Below, piece by piece: positions 52,438 to 61,889 of a stretch of DNA of 64,000 nt. The notes below the pieces were generated by a model, which saw only the letters and a list, made by a program, of their open reading frames with translations, ran no database searches and was not told where the DNA came from. Position 1 is the first letter of the stretch. Each line of letters starts with the position of its first letter. The position numbers and the translations under genes are program-made. Where the stretch lies: positions 1 through 64,000 of the forward strand of contig JAUIBR010000029.1 of the NCBI GenBank assembly GCA_030427705.1, read 5' to 3'. The stretch comes from a bacterium (GTDB taxonomy: Bacteria > Myxococcota_A > Bradymonadia > Bradymonadales > Bradymonadaceae).

Positions 52438-53724
52438 CTAGGCGAATGCGACCGCCAGCGACTCTTCGATGACGCTGAGCGCTTGATCCAGAACGGGGCC
52501 AGTGTGGTTGATGCAAAGGAAACCAGCCTCGTACTGGCTAGGTGCAAGATAAACACCCTTCTCGAGGCAAGTATGGAAGAACTTGTTGAACCGCTCAAAG
52601 TCGCATGAAGCGGTGACCTGCGCGTGTTCTCGAATGTCCTCGGAAGAGAAGAACATTCCAAACATGGAGCCGACACGTGCCTGCGTGATTGGGTAGCCGT
52701 GTCGATCGATGAGGTCTGCAATGAACGCTTCAATCTTTGCGCCTGAGGCGTCGAGCTGTTCGTAGACCTCCGGCGTCAGGTGCTCAAGCGTAACGATTCC
52801 CGCGGTAACCGCGATGGGGTTTCCGCTGAGCGTTCCAGCTTGATAGACCTTGCCGTCCGGAGCGACGTTTCGCATGACCTCCTCGGTTCCAGCGTACGCT
52901 GCGAGCGGAAATCCGCCGCCGAGCACCTTGCCGAAGCAGTAGAGGTCAGGTTGGACATCGTAGACCTCCGCAGCGCCGCCACGCGCAACGCGGAAACCGG
53001 TCATCACTTCGTCCAAAATCAGCAGTGCTCCGTTTTCGTGGCAAACACGCTTCAGCTCGCCCAAGAAGTTGTCTCGTGGAGGAATGCATCCTGTGTTGCC
53101 GCAAATCGGCTCCACGATGACGGCGGCAATCTCGCCAGGATTGGCGTCAAACAACGCTTGGACCGACTCGATGTTGTTGAATCGAGCTAAGAGCGTGTCT
53201 TGTGCCGTCCCTTTTGTGACTCCCGGCGAGTTTGGCGTTCCAAGCGTTAGCGCGCCGGAACCGGCGGCGATCAGGAACGAATCGGCGTGTCCGTGATAGC
53301 AGCCCTCGAACTTCACGATCTTGTCGCGACCGGTTGCCCCACGAGCCACTCGGATGGCCGACATACATGCTTCTGTCCCGGAGTTGACGAGTCGAACGAG
53401 ATCGACGCCTGGGACGCGGTCTGTGACCAACTCGGCCAAGCGGATTTCTAGTTCCGTCGGAGCACCAAAGGACGAGCCGTTATCCAGCGCCTTTTTACAA
53501 GCCTCGATCACGGCAGGGTGTGCGTGTCCCAGAATTGCAGGACCCCACGTCAGCACAAAGTCGATGTACTCGTTTCCATCCGCATCAAAAATATGGGCGC
53601 CTTTTGCCCGTTCGATGAAGGGTGGGGTGCCGCCAACAGATTTGAAGGCTCGGACTGGGGAATTGACGCCGCCGGGCATGACCTTTCGGGCGCGTGACAA
53701 CAGACTATCGCTGCGTTCCAGCAT
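52438..53724 (-). CDS. hemL: Glutamate-1-semialdehyde 2,1-aminomutase
   Basis: A 428-residue PLP enzyme making 5-aminolevulinate from glutamate-1-semialdehyde. MPGGVNSPVRAFKSVGGTPPFI, LVNSGTEACMSAIRVARG, YHGHADSFL, LDEVMTGFRVARGG and Lys266 in FGKVLGGGFPLAAYAG are diagnostic. GGAGCG precedes the ATG. With hemA it shows that the C5 route is used. Confidence 0.97.
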   Translation of the reverse strand: MLERSDSLLSRARKVMPGGVNSPVRAFKSVGGTPPFIERAKGAHIFDADGNEYIDFVLTWGPAILGHAHPAVIEACKKALDNGSSFGAPTELEIRLAELVTDRVPGVDLVRLVNSGTEACMSAIRVARGATGRDKIVKFEGCYHGHADSFLIAAGSGALTLGTPNSPGVTKGTAQDTLLARFNNIESVQALFDANPGEIAAVIVEPICGNTGCIPPRDNFLGELKRVCHENGALLILDEVMTGFRVARGGAAEVYDVQPDLYCFGKVLGGGFPLAAYAGTEEVMRNVAPDGKVYQAGTLSGNPIAVTAGIVTLEHLTPEVYEQLDASGAKIEAFIADLIDRHGYPITQARVGSMFGMFFSSEDIREHAQVTASCDFERFNKFFHTCLEKGVYLAPSQYEAGFLCINHTGPVLDQALSVIEESLAVAFA

Positions 53725-53786
53725 GTTCGCTCCGTGGATTAGTTGCGAACGTCTTATGCCGTGAACGCGCGTCAGGTCAACCCTTG

Positions 53787-54821
53787 CTAGGCGCTCAGTC
53801 GACCGGATTCGAAGTCAGTTACGAATCTAACCAGCACGTCGATCCATGCCTCGGACTCATTCAGGCACGGGATGTACTCAAACGACTCGCCGCCTGCCTC
53901 GATGAACTCCTCTTTTCCTTCCATCGCGATTTCCTCAAGTGTTTCGAGGCAATCTGAGATGAAGGCGGGGCACATGACGGCGACTCGTTTAACGCCTTCG
54001 GCCGGAAACTCTTCGAGCGTTTGGTCGGTGTAGGGCGTCAACCAGGGGTCACTTCCCAAGCGCGATTGAAACGAGAGGAACCACTGATCGCGGCTTAAAC
54101 CCGCACGTTCCGCGAATTTCCTCGAAGTTGCATAGCATTGAGCGCGGTAGCAGGTCGCATGCACCGGGTCTGCCTTTTCGCAGCAATTCGGGTCAGCCAG
54201 ACAGTAGGCCTTGCTTGGGTCGCTCTTGCGCAAGTGACGTTCGGGAATCCCGTGGTAGCTAAATAGCAACTTGTCGAAATTGCCCTTATCCAGGAACGGT
54301 TTCGCGGTCTTGTAGAGCGCCTCGATATAGTCATCATCCGCGAAAAACGGCGGTTGCACGTATAGGTCGACATGGGGCGCTTCTTGCCGAACTGTCTCTC
54401 GCACACGCACAACAGCAGTCTCATATGAAGACATTGCGTAATGCGGATAGAGCGGAATGAGGAAGATTTCAGTTACGCCCTGCGCCAGTAGGGCCCGCAC
54501 TCCCGCTTCAGTCGATGGATTGCCATACCGCATGCAGACCTCGACGGGCAGGTCGATGCGCTCCGCCAGGAGGTCACGGATTTTGTAGGTCGAAATGATC
54601 AGAGGCGAGCCTTCATCGGTCCAAATCTTCTCATACGCCTCAGCGCTCTTCCTCGGCCGGAACGGCAAGATGAAGAGGTTGAGGACGCCTTGCTGAATGG
54701 GTTTGGGCGCATCGAGCACGCGATCATCCGAGAGGAACTCCCGAAGGTAACGTCGCACGTCACCGACCTCAGTCGAGTCGGGACTCCCAAGATTTGCCAG
54801 AAGGACACCGCGTTTTGCCAT
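53787..54821 (-). CDS. hemH: Ferrochelatase, with internal Cys-rich insert
   Basis: A 344-residue enzyme inserting Fe(II) into protoporphyrin IX. LLANLGSPDSTEVGDVRRYLREFLSD, PHYAMSSYETA, active-site His190 in FSYHGIPERHL and CPAFISDCLETLEEI are typical. Between 207 and 229 there are five Cys (207, 213, 214, 224, 229), matching the internal [2Fe-2S]-ligating segment reported for delta-proteobacterial ferrochelatases; the cluster itself is inferred. It is the last step of the heme run. Confidence 0.95.
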   Translation of the reverse strand: MAKRGVLLANLGSPDSTEVGDVRRYLREFLSDDRVLDAPKPIQQGVLNLFILPFRPRKSAEAYEKIWTDEGSPLIISTYKIRDLLAERIDLPVEVCMRYGNPSTEAGVRALLAQGVTEIFLIPLYPHYAMSSYETAVVRVRETVRQEAPHVDLYVQPPFFADDDYIEALYKTAKPFLDKGNFDKLLFSYHGIPERHLRKSDPSKAYCLADPNCCEKADPVHATCYRAQCYATSRKFAERAGLSRDQWFLSFQSRLGSDPWLTPYTDQTLEEFPAEGVKRVAVMCPAFISDCLETLEEIAMEGKEEFIEAGGESFEYIPCLNESEAWIDVLVRFVTDFESGRLSA

Positions 54822-54859
54822 TTTGAAACCTTCGCGTATCGGACGCTTTATCGATGCGA

Positions 54860-55837
54860 TTAATCCAGTTCAGGTGCGATATCGCGCGCAAAGTAGGTGA
54901 TGATAATGTCGGCGCCAGCCCGTTTCATCGAAAGCAACTGCTCGTGTCGCATGCGTTTTTCATCGATCCATCCGCGCGCAGCCGCTGCCTTGACCATCGA
55001 ATATTCTCCGCTGACGTTGTAGCAGGCCACGGGCAGATCCACGCTGTTTCGCAAATCTCGAATGATATCGAGGTAGCTGAGTGCGGGTTTGACCATCAAG
55101 ATGTCGGCGCCCTCGTTGTAATCGAGCTCAGCTTCCACCATCGCTTCACGGCGGTTTGATGGGTCCATTTGATATGCGCTGCGGTCGCCAAACTGTGGCG
55201 CCGAATCGACTGCATCACGGAAGGGGCCGTAGAACGACGATGCGTACTTTATCGCGTAGCTCATGATCGGAATCGATTCGTGGCCCGCCTCATCAAGCGC
55301 ATCCCGCATCGCCATGATCATGCCGTCGATCATTCCCGAAGGCGCGACCATGTCTGCCCCAGCAGCAGCGTGTGAAACGGCCTGTTTCTGCAGATTCTCA
55401 AGGGTTGGGTCGTTGAGCAACTCACCGTCTTTGGCCAAGACGCCGCAGTGGCCATGGTCCGTGTACTCGCAAAAGCAGACATCGGTGACGATATAGAAAT
55501 CCGGGTAGTTCTTCCGGATGTGTTTCACGGCTTCTTGAATGATTCCGTGGTCGTGCCAGGTGTCCGAGCCGACCGCGTCTTTGTGCGCTGGAATGCCAAA
55601 CAACAAGACGCGCTTCATCCCAACTTCAGCCAGACGGTCGAGCTCTTCATCGACCGTATCCAAAGAGTAGTTGTAGATATCCGGCATCGAAGGAATCTCG
55701 GACTTCACACCACTTTTGGCGGTGATGAACACCGGCATGATGAGGTCTTCTTTTCGCAGATGCGTCTCGCGAACCATGCCACGAATCTCTGCATTTCGAC
55801 GAAGTCGTCGCGGGCGACGGGGGAGGTCAAATTTCAT
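54860..55837 (-). CDS. hemB: Porphobilinogen synthase (5-aminolevulinate dehydratase)
   Basis: A 325-residue enzyme joining two 5-aminolevulinates. Schiff-base Lys197 ([15 protein letters not shown]) and Lys250 (ILMVKPA) are present. Zinc ligands Cys121, Cys123 and Cys131 in [14 protein letters not shown] mark it as a zinc-dependent type. The start overlaps the hemY stop by 4 bp (ATGA). Confidence 0.97.
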   Translation of the reverse strand: MKFDLPRRPRRLRRNAEIRGMVRETHLRKEDLIMPVFITAKSGVKSEIPSMPDIYNYSLDTVDEELDRLAEVGMKRVLLFGIPAHKDAVGSDTWHDHGIIQEAVKHIRKNYPDFYIVTDVCFCEYTDHGHCGVLAKDGELLNDPTLENLQKQAVSHAAAGADMVAPSGMIDGMIMAMRDALDEAGHESIPIMSYAIKYASSFYGPFRDAVDSAPQFGDRSAYQMDPSNRREAMVEAELDYNEGADILMVKPALSYLDIIRDLRNSVDLPVACYNVSGEYSMVKAAAARGWIDEKRMRHEQLLSMKRAGADIIITYFARDIAPELD

Positions 55838-57195
55838 GATGATGCCGTTGCGGACAGGATATCCATCGCATTTAGTTTTGCGTTCTTGATCAGGTCAGGG
55901 ACCGCGACACCGTCACGGAAGTTACCGTGGAGATACAGGCCCGGGCACTGTTTCTCAATTGCCTGCATGGCGGCCAGATTCTTACCGTAACCCACTTCAT
56001 ATTGTGGGATGCCCTGGTACCAAATCTTCTCGTGGTGCCAAACCGGGTTCGCTCTTACTTGAAGTAGGTCTTTAAGCTCAGCCAATGCCAAGGCTTTGCG
56101 GTCTTCAAAGTTCAGGTCCAGCAGCTCACCGTGGCGCGAACCGCCGATGAATATGGCCATCGTGACGTGCCCATCGGGTGCACGCTTGGGGAACAACGTA
56201 CTCGTGAACATCGCCCCCAGCACATCACGTTCTTCTACCTCTGGCACTAGCATTCCAAAACCATCCAGCGGATGACCAACGTCTTCACGGCGAAAACCGA
56301 GCGTCAAAACGGCGAGGGAAGGGTGCTCAATATCAACAGGCATCGAAGGCTGAAGCACCTTCCCGTCGATCTCAATCGTGATTGAAGACTGGGCATAAAG
56401 CGGGGCCGTTAGCACAACGGCATCCACGCGTCGGCTGCGGGTCCCGCCGGACTTGCGGAAGCGAATCGTCCAACGCCCGTCCTTCCTTTGCAGCTTGACC
56501 ACCGGAGCATCCAGAATGACCTCATCGAGCTTTGACGCAAGCGCATCGGTCAGCGTTTGGTTGCCCTGTTCGAACGCAAACATATGAGGACGTGCCGCGT
56601 CCTCCGCGCGATTACGGCCCATATTAATCGCGCCCTTAATCAGGGAACCGTGGTCGCGCTCGAGCCCGTACATTCGCTTAAAAGCGTGCCGAACAGAGAG
56701 TCGATTTGGGTCCCCTGCCCAAATGCCGTTCACCATCAGGTCGACGCCGTAGTTTAGAAACTCCTCACCAAGACGTCGCTCTACGAAGGACGTGACGCTC
56801 TCGTCCGGCTGATCGGAGGGTTCGATGAACGGCTCCAACAGCAATCGAAGTTTCGCTGCTGTAGAATACAAGGGCGTTTGCGCAAATGCTGGAGGGCTCA
56901 TCGGCATGGCCTGAACCCGTCCGTCGCGTACGGCGAATCGTTTGTTCGACACACCATTAGCGAACACGCGCTGACCTGAGATGCCGAGCTCGTCGACCAG
57001 ACGATCGACCTCGGGATTACTGTTCAGGATGGTGTGCGGCCCTTCCTCGGCCAAGAACTCACCATCGCGAAACGAACTAATCGCTCCACCGACCCGAGGG
57101 CTCGCCTCGAAAACGGTCACGTCAGCGCCAAGTTTTTGAAGGTGGTATGCCGTGCAAAGCCCGGAAATACCTGCTCCGATGACGCCCACTTTCAT
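55834..57195 (-). CDS. hemY: Protoporphyrinogen oxidase (HemY/HemG type, FAD)
   Basis: A 453-residue FAD enzyme: [37 protein letters not shown] is the dinucleotide motif, followed by [12 protein letters not shown], a central substrate region, and the C-terminal [17 protein letters not shown] motif of the oxygen-dependent protoporphyrinogen oxidase family. It catalyses the six-electron oxidation before iron insertion. Overlaps hemE by 1 nt (TAATG). Assignment to protoporphyrinogen rather than coproporphyrinogen oxidation follows from ferrochelatase context. Confidence 0.93.
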   Translation of the reverse strand: MKVGVIGAGISGLCTAYHLQKLGADVTVFEASPRVGGAISSFRDGEFLAEEGPHTILNSNPEVDRLVDELGISGQRVFANGVSNKRFAVRDGRVQAMPMSPPAFAQTPLYSTAAKLRLLLEPFIEPSDQPDESVTSFVERRLGEEFLNYGVDLMVNGIWAGDPNRLSVRHAFKRMYGLERDHGSLIKGAINMGRNRAEDAARPHMFAFEQGNQTLTDALASKLDEVILDAPVVKLQRKDGRWTIRFRKSGGTRSRRVDAVVLTAPLYAQSSITIEIDGKVLQPSMPVDIEHPSLAVLTLGFRREDVGHPLDGFGMLVPEVEERDVLGAMFTSTLFPKRAPDGHVTMAIFIGGSRHGELLDLNFEDRKALALAELKDLLQVRANPVWHHEKIWYQGIPQYEVGYGKNLAAMQAIEKQCPGLYLHGNFRDGVAVPDLIKNAKLNAMDILSATASS

Positions 57196-58220
57196 TACTT
57201 GAATCCTTGAACCGTCTCGACCAATGCCGTCATGTTCTCGGGCTTTGCATGCGGCGAGATACCGTGCCCGAGGTTGAAGATATGACCGTTGAGCCCGCGC
57301 ATCGATTCCAAGATCCGCGTAGCTTCTTTCTGAACGAGCTCTGGCGAGGTGTTCAGCAGAACTGGCTCAAGGTTGCCCTGGACGCCGATGTTGTCAGGCA
57401 GCGCTCGCCGGAACGTGGCCAAGTCGGTTGTCCAACTCGCGCCCAGAATGTTTGGATTCGTCGAAATGAGTTGCTCTTTGTGTTCATGCGCGTTTTTCGC
57501 GAACACGATGACGTTGACCTTGTCTTTGATGGCATCCGTAACGCGCTTCATCCATACCGCGCTAGCGGGGCCGAACTCTTGCGGCCCGAGGACGCCGCCC
57601 CAGCTGTCGAACAACTGAATGGCGTCGACACCGCATTCGATCTGCATCTCGAAGTACTCAATCAGCGCGTCGGAAATCTTGGTCATCAAGGTGTCGAACA
57701 ACGGACGGTTGTTGAAGTACAGCTCTTTGGCGAGTCGATAATCTCGGCTGCTGCCGCCTTCGACCATGTAGGTCGCAAGTGTCCATGGCGCGCCGCCGAA
57801 ACCAATCAACGCCGTCTCGTCGCCGAGCTCTTCGCGCATCAGTTTGAGCGTGTCCGCGACGTACTTGAGCCGCTCACGAATCGCACCTGGTTCCAGCTTC
57901 TCGATATCCTCGGCAGACTTGATGGCATACTCCATCTGAATGCCGCCTTGCTCGCGGAAGTGGTAGGGCTGACCCATCGCTTCGGGAATCACCAGGATAT
58001 CGCTGAATACGATCGCGGCATCCATCCCGTAGCGCCGGATAGGCTGCATCGTCACTTCTACAGCCAAGTCCGGGGTCTGGACCAGCTGATGGAACGTGTA
58101 CTGCTCCTTAAGCGCCCGATACTCAGGCAAATGGCGGCCTGCCTGACGCATCACCCAAATCGGCGGGCGGTCCAGCGGTTCGCAATTGCAGGCTTTGATA
58201 AAACGTTCGCGTGACTTCAT
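57195..58220 (-). CDS. hemE: Uroporphyrinogen decarboxylase
   Basis: A 341-residue enzyme. The signature RPPIWVMRQAGRHLPEYR, FSDILVIPEAMG, GFGGAPWTLATYMVEG, LFDSWGGVLGP and the closing HIFNLGHGISPHAKPENM are diagnostic. It decarboxylates the four acetate side chains of uroporphyrinogen III. A 36-bp gap separates it from hemD, the widest gap upstream of hemY in this run. Confidence 0.97.
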   Translation of the reverse strand: MKSRERFIKACNCEPLDRPPIWVMRQAGRHLPEYRALKEQYTFHQLVQTPDLAVEVTMQPIRRYGMDAAIVFSDILVIPEAMGQPYHFREQGGIQMEYAIKSAEDIEKLEPGAIRERLKYVADTLKLMREELGDETALIGFGGAPWTLATYMVEGGSSRDYRLAKELYFNNRPLFDTLMTKISDALIEYFEMQIECGVDAIQLFDSWGGVLGPQEFGPASAVWMKRVTDAIKDKVNVIVFAKNAHEHKEQLISTNPNILGASWTTDLATFRRALPDNIGVQGNLEPVLLNTSPELVQKEATRILESMRGLNGHIFNLGHGISPHAKPENMTALVETVQGFK

Positions 58221-58256
58221 GTTTGCACCATCAATTGGGAAGCAGACTTTTGCCTT

Positions 58257-58877
58257 TCACGCCGAGTCTGTCAACGAGGCGAGGTGTTCGAAGATTCCAG
58301 AAATCGACGGTGTTTCAGGTTCGAAATCGACTGTGTGCCCCAGCGCCTTGATCGCGGCTGTTGTGGTTGGCCCAATCGACGCCGTCTTGGGCCAGAGTCG
58401 TGCATGGTCATGCAGAAATTCTGCCGCTTTCGGAGAGCCCACGAGCACCCAATCGAAGGACCCCAGATCGATGTCCCAGGCATCTTGTGGTTCAGTTCGA
58501 TATGCAGTGACAGAGACCGCCTCCATGTGGTCAGCCAGCCTTCGAGAGGTGCCTTCAAGTTCGAACGAAACTAGCGGAAGCGCATGTTCCTGCAGCTGAA
58601 GATGTTCCAGCAGTCCGCTGAAATCCTGTTGTTTTGGCCACGCGACGTCATCGAAGTCCGACGCTTCGTCCGCAGTTTGCTCACCGACAACATACAGTCG
58701 TCGAACGCGGTTTTTCAGTGGCCGAATCGCTTCAACACCCCAACTGGAGTATGCGACAGCATCGAACCGTTTCGGGAGTTCGGGAAGCGGAACCATGGTC
58801 GGTGTAAGAATTGGATGATGAACGACGTCCAGCCCGCTGTGGGTGTGTTCGCGCGTGGTGGTGAGGAGTACTCGCAT
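58257..58877 (-). CDS. hemD: Uroporphyrinogen-III synthase
   Basis: A 206-residue protein whose ATG overlaps the hemC stop as TGATG. HemD is poorly conserved; here IGPTTTAAIKALGHTVDFEPETPSISGIFEHL, FDWVLVGSPKAAEFL and the two-lobe alpha/beta pattern, together with position after hemC, support the call. It closes the linear tetrapyrrole and inverts ring D. Somewhat shorter than the usual 240-260 residues. Confidence 0.88.
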   Translation of the reverse strand: MRVLLTTTREHTHSGLDVVHHPILTPTMVPLPELPKRFDAVAYSSWGVEAIRPLKNRVRRLYVVGEQTADEASDFDDVAWPKQQDFSGLLEHLQLQEHALPLVSFELEGTSRRLADHMEAVSVTAYRTEPQDAWDIDLGSFDWVLVGSPKAAEFLHDHARLWPKTASIGPTTTAAIKALGHTVDFEPETPSISGIFEHLASLTDSA

Positions 58878-59785
58878 CAACCCAATATTTCTCGTGCACC
58901 TTGTTCGATGAACGCCTGCGCCATTCGCTCGGCTGTATCGAATGGGTCACGCGTAATCCGCACCTCATGCAGCACGTCTTGGCCGTCGAGTGACCCGATC
59001 CAACCCGAGAATTCCCAGGCATCGTCCGTGGCTCGTGTGCGCCGGCAATGCGCTCCAAGAGGCACACTGCAGCCGCCTTCCAGTATGCGCATGAATCGCC
59101 GCTCCGCGTTGACCGCGGTCATCGTGCGATCATCCGCAATCGACTTAATGAGCTGGATTTCAGGGCTGTCTTCGTCGCGTGTCTCGATGCCGATCGCACC
59201 TTGGGACACCGCGGGAACGAAGCGCTCAACTTCCAACTCGTAGGTAATGAGTTCAGGGCGCTCCATCCGATGCAGCGCGGCCGAAGCCATAATGATTCCA
59301 TCCCACCCATTGTCTTCCAGCTTCTGAAGTCGTGTGTCGATATTGCCGCGAAGTTCCCGGAACTGAAGGCCGGGCTTTTGCGCCAATAGCTGCGCTTTGC
59401 GACGAAGACTACCGGTCGCAATCACGGCGTCATCAGGCAGTTCGTCGAACGACGAATACTTCGGTGCTATCAAGGCGTCTGTTGGATTTGCGCGGCCAGG
59501 CGACGACACGAACGCGAGACCTTTGGGAAGCTCGGACGGCAAGTCTTTCAGCGAATGGACTGCGCAGTGCACATCCCCGTCTAAGAGCGCTTCCTCAAGC
59601 TCTTTGGTGAATAGACCCTTGCCGCCGATCCTTGGCAGTGGTTTATCGGTGACCTTGTCGCCGGTCGTCAGCATGGTCACGATTTCTGTTGTGACCCCAT
59701 CTGCTGCGGCTTCAAGAAGCGCGGCGACTTTTCGGGTTTGCCAGAGGGCCAGGGGAGAGCGACGAGAAGCGATCTTGATATGCAT
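58877..59785 (-). CDS. hemC: Hydroxymethylbilane synthase (porphobilinogen deaminase)
   Basis: A 302-residue enzyme. IASRRSPLALWQTRKVA, GGKGLFTKELEEALL, catalytic Asp81 in HSLKDLPSELP, ATGSLRRKAQL, RGNIDTRL and the dipyrromethane-binding Cys239 in EGGCSVPLGAH are all present. It polymerises four porphobilinogens. Ribosome site before the ATG is weak. Confidence 0.97.
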   Translation of the reverse strand: MHIKIASRRSPLALWQTRKVAALLEAAADGVTTEIVTMLTTGDKVTDKPLPRIGGKGLFTKELEEALLDGDVHCAVHSLKDLPSELPKGLAFVSSPGRANPTDALIAPKYSSFDELPDDAVIATGSLRRKAQLLAQKPGLQFRELRGNIDTRLQKLEDNGWDGIIMASAALHRMERPELITYELEVERFVPAVSQGAIGIETRDEDSPEIQLIKSIADDRTMTAVNAERRFMRILEGGCSVPLGAHCRRTRATDDAWEFSGWIGSLDGQDVLHEVRITRDPFDTAERMAQAFIEQGAREILG

Positions 59786-59808
59786 GACGACGACTGACTG
59801 TTTGGACG

Positions 59809-61083
59809 TTAAGAATCGTCGTCTTGGATACGATCCAATTCAAACAGGCGCCAGACCAAATCGATGTGTTCGGGCGTCAGATTCTGCTCTTCGACCGAAG
59901 ACCGCAGAAACGTGATTGGATTGTGCAGTAGCTTGCGAACCAGACTCTTGGAAAACTGTTCAAGCAGTTCTTCATCTGCCTCAGAAAGACCCTTTTGGCG
60001 GCCAAGCTCTTGTTGTCGAATCGACTCAAAGAACTGGGCGAGCTGCGCGATGGTCGGGCGCACCTTCATCGCCTGCATCCACGTGTCCCACTCCGTTAGG
60101 ACCTCGTCGATGATGGCTTCTGCCCGTGGGATTTCCTTCTGCCGCTCAGTGAGATTCTCTTTAATGACTGCTTCGAGGTCATCGATATTGAATAGGAAAA
60201 CGCCCGAAACGGAACTCACCTTCGGATCGACATTCCGTGGGTTGGAGATGTCGATCATGAAAAGGGACTTGTAGCTTCGGTCACGCATCGCTTTTTTGAG
60301 GTCCTTCTTGGTGACCAAGAAGTCCGGTGACCCCGTCGCAAACACCATGACATCAGCAATCTTCAGAGTTTCTTCCAGCTGATCGAGCGGGCGGTAGGTG
60401 CCGTGAAACTTCGCAGCCAACTGTTGGCCACGCTCTTCGCCGCGATTGACGACCGTAAACCTTGTTGCGCCCGCTGCTTTGAGGTGTTCAGCCGCGCTCT
60501 CGTTGGTTTCGCCGGCGCCGACGAGGACGACATGCAGCGTCGAGAAGTCTTCAAAGATTCGTTTTGCGAGCTCTACAGCGGCCGACGAGATCGACACTGC
60601 ACCCGCACACAGGGCGGTTTCTGTCCGAATCCGTTTCCCGACGCGGATGGCGTACTGATACAGGCGGTCCAAGATCGGCGACTTGCCTTCAACGTCTAGA
60701 ATCTGACGATGCACGTCTTTGACCTGTGCCAAAATCTGGTCTTCGCCAAGGGCGAGCGACTCTATACTGGCGGCGACTCGGAACAGGTGGCGGGCGGCTT
60801 CTCGACCGCGAAACTGCAACGGAGAAACATCAGCGCGGACCGCAATTTCTTTCAGGCTTGAGACAAATGGGGACATCTCGTCCCAGCTCTTCTGTGCCCC
60901 GAACAGGTAGAATTCTGTGCGATTACAGGTCGATAAAACCGCGATTTCCGCGCCGAGCTGATCACGCACCTGTGGCACAAATTGCGCGGTTTCCTCGGCG
61001 GAAAAGGCAAGTTCATCCCGTATATCCAGCGGCGTATTGCGGTGGCTGAACGAGAAGAGGCTTATGTCAGGTGTAGTACTCAC
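59809..61083 (-). CDS. hemA: Glutamyl-tRNA reductase
   Basis: The start is taken as GTG 61083, which overlaps the preceding gene's stop (GTGA) and gives VSTTPDISLFSFSHRNTPLDIRDELAFS; a longer reading from 61137 would run inside that gene. 424 residues with catalytic Cys53 in VLSTCNRTEFY, ESLALGEDQILAQVKD, RVGKRIRTET and the Rossmann motif VVLVGAGETNESAAEHL. First committed step of the C5 heme pathway; not the ALA-synthase type also called hemA. Confidence 0.96.
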   Translation of the reverse strand: MSTTPDISLFSFSHRNTPLDIRDELAFSAEETAQFVPQVRDQLGAEIAVLSTCNRTEFYLFGAQKSWDEMSPFVSSLKEIAVRADVSPLQFRGREAARHLFRVAASIESLALGEDQILAQVKDVHRQILDVEGKSPILDRLYQYAIRVGKRIRTETALCAGAVSISSAAVELAKRIFEDFSTLHVVLVGAGETNESAAEHLKAAGATRFTVVNRGEERGQQLAAKFHGTYRPLDQLEETLKIADVMVFATGSPDFLVTKKDLKKAMRDRSYKSLFMIDISNPRNVDPKVSSVSGVFLFNIDDLEAVIKENLTERQKEIPRAEAIIDEVLTEWDTWMQAMKVRPTIAQLAQFFESIRQQELGRQKGLSEADEELLEQFSKSLVRKLLHNPITFLRSSVEEQNLTPEHIDLVWRLFELDRIQDDDS

Positions 61084-61889
61084 TGCAAAAACGAATGACT
61101 CGCTAAGCCGACCGAAACCAGCAGCACCGTAAACCAAACAATCGAAAGATATGCAATCTTGAGCCCGGGGAGCCCGCGCAGCTTCACAAACGCGATGCCA
61201 ATCCCGTACCCGATCCAGATTGCGTCGGAGATGATGAATTTAGGGTCCAGATGATTCACAGTTTCTGGAAGTGTGAAGGCCACCAGGTGCCCAATAACGA
61301 GTCCTAGCCCCAACAATACGAAGCCAGCGAAGGTTCCGGTCTTTGTCATCTTTTCCAAAGACGTCAACGGCGGAAGGCGTTTGAAAAACATGCCGAGCTC
61401 GCGTTGCTTAATCTGCCGGGACAGCACTGCATACATCAGCGCGTAGATGGTCCCGGTCGCAAGCGCCGTAATTCCAAACACCATGAAGAACGCGTGCAAA
61501 GCATAGACCGGGTTTTCGAGCAACACCGGGTGTTTGGTCGAGTACTCCATCAGTACAGTCGCAAACGTTTGCATTCCGAAACTCAGGGTCAGGAAGAAGA
61601 CCCCGGTCTTGCTGCTTTTGGTGCGATTTTCAATGAGGGCGTAGACGCCGCCAATGGACAAGGCGACCCAAGACAGAAACTCGGCCTGGCTGCCCAAGGG
61701 GAAGTATCCGAACTTAACTCCACGCAGCAGGAAATAGACGGCATGCACCCCAAGCGTCGCGAACAAAAGGATCTTTCGCGCCTTGGCGTAGGTGTCCTCG
61801 CCCTTCGCAAACGCAAAGGCGTACAACCCCACGAGCGCGGCATATGCCACTGGGAGTAGAACGTCTAAGCCTTGTAGGATTGCTTGCAT
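61080..61889 (-). CDS. Membrane protein of the CcsA/HemX family
   Basis: A 269-residue protein with about eight membrane helices. KFGYFPLGSQAEFLSWVALSIGGVYALIE, VLLENPVYALHAFFMVFGITALATGTIYALMY and a late HLDPKFIISDAIWIGYGIG-like region fit the cytochrome c assembly (CcsA/ResC) and HemX family. Position directly before hemA, with 4-bp overlap, favours HemX, which affects glutamyl-tRNA reductase levels in some bacteria. The haem-handling WWD motif of CcsA/CcmF is not evident. Confidence 0.8.
   Translation of the reverse strand: MQAILQGLDVLLPVAYAALVGLYAFAFAKGEDTYAKARKILLFATLGVHAVYFLLRGVKFGYFPLGSQAEFLSWVALSIGGVYALIENRTKSSKTGVFFLTLSFGMQTFATVLMEYSTKHPVLLENPVYALHAFFMVFGITALATGTIYALMYAVLSRQIKQRELGMFFKRLPPLTSLEKMTKTGTFAGFVLLGLGLVIGHLVAFTLPETVNHLDPKFIISDAIWIGYGIGIAFVKLRGLPGLKIAYLSIVWFTVLLVSVGLASHSFLQ

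Noticed and set aside
57207-58214. 335-codon open frame on the plus strand
   Set aside because: Antisense of hemE with no recognisable protein features.
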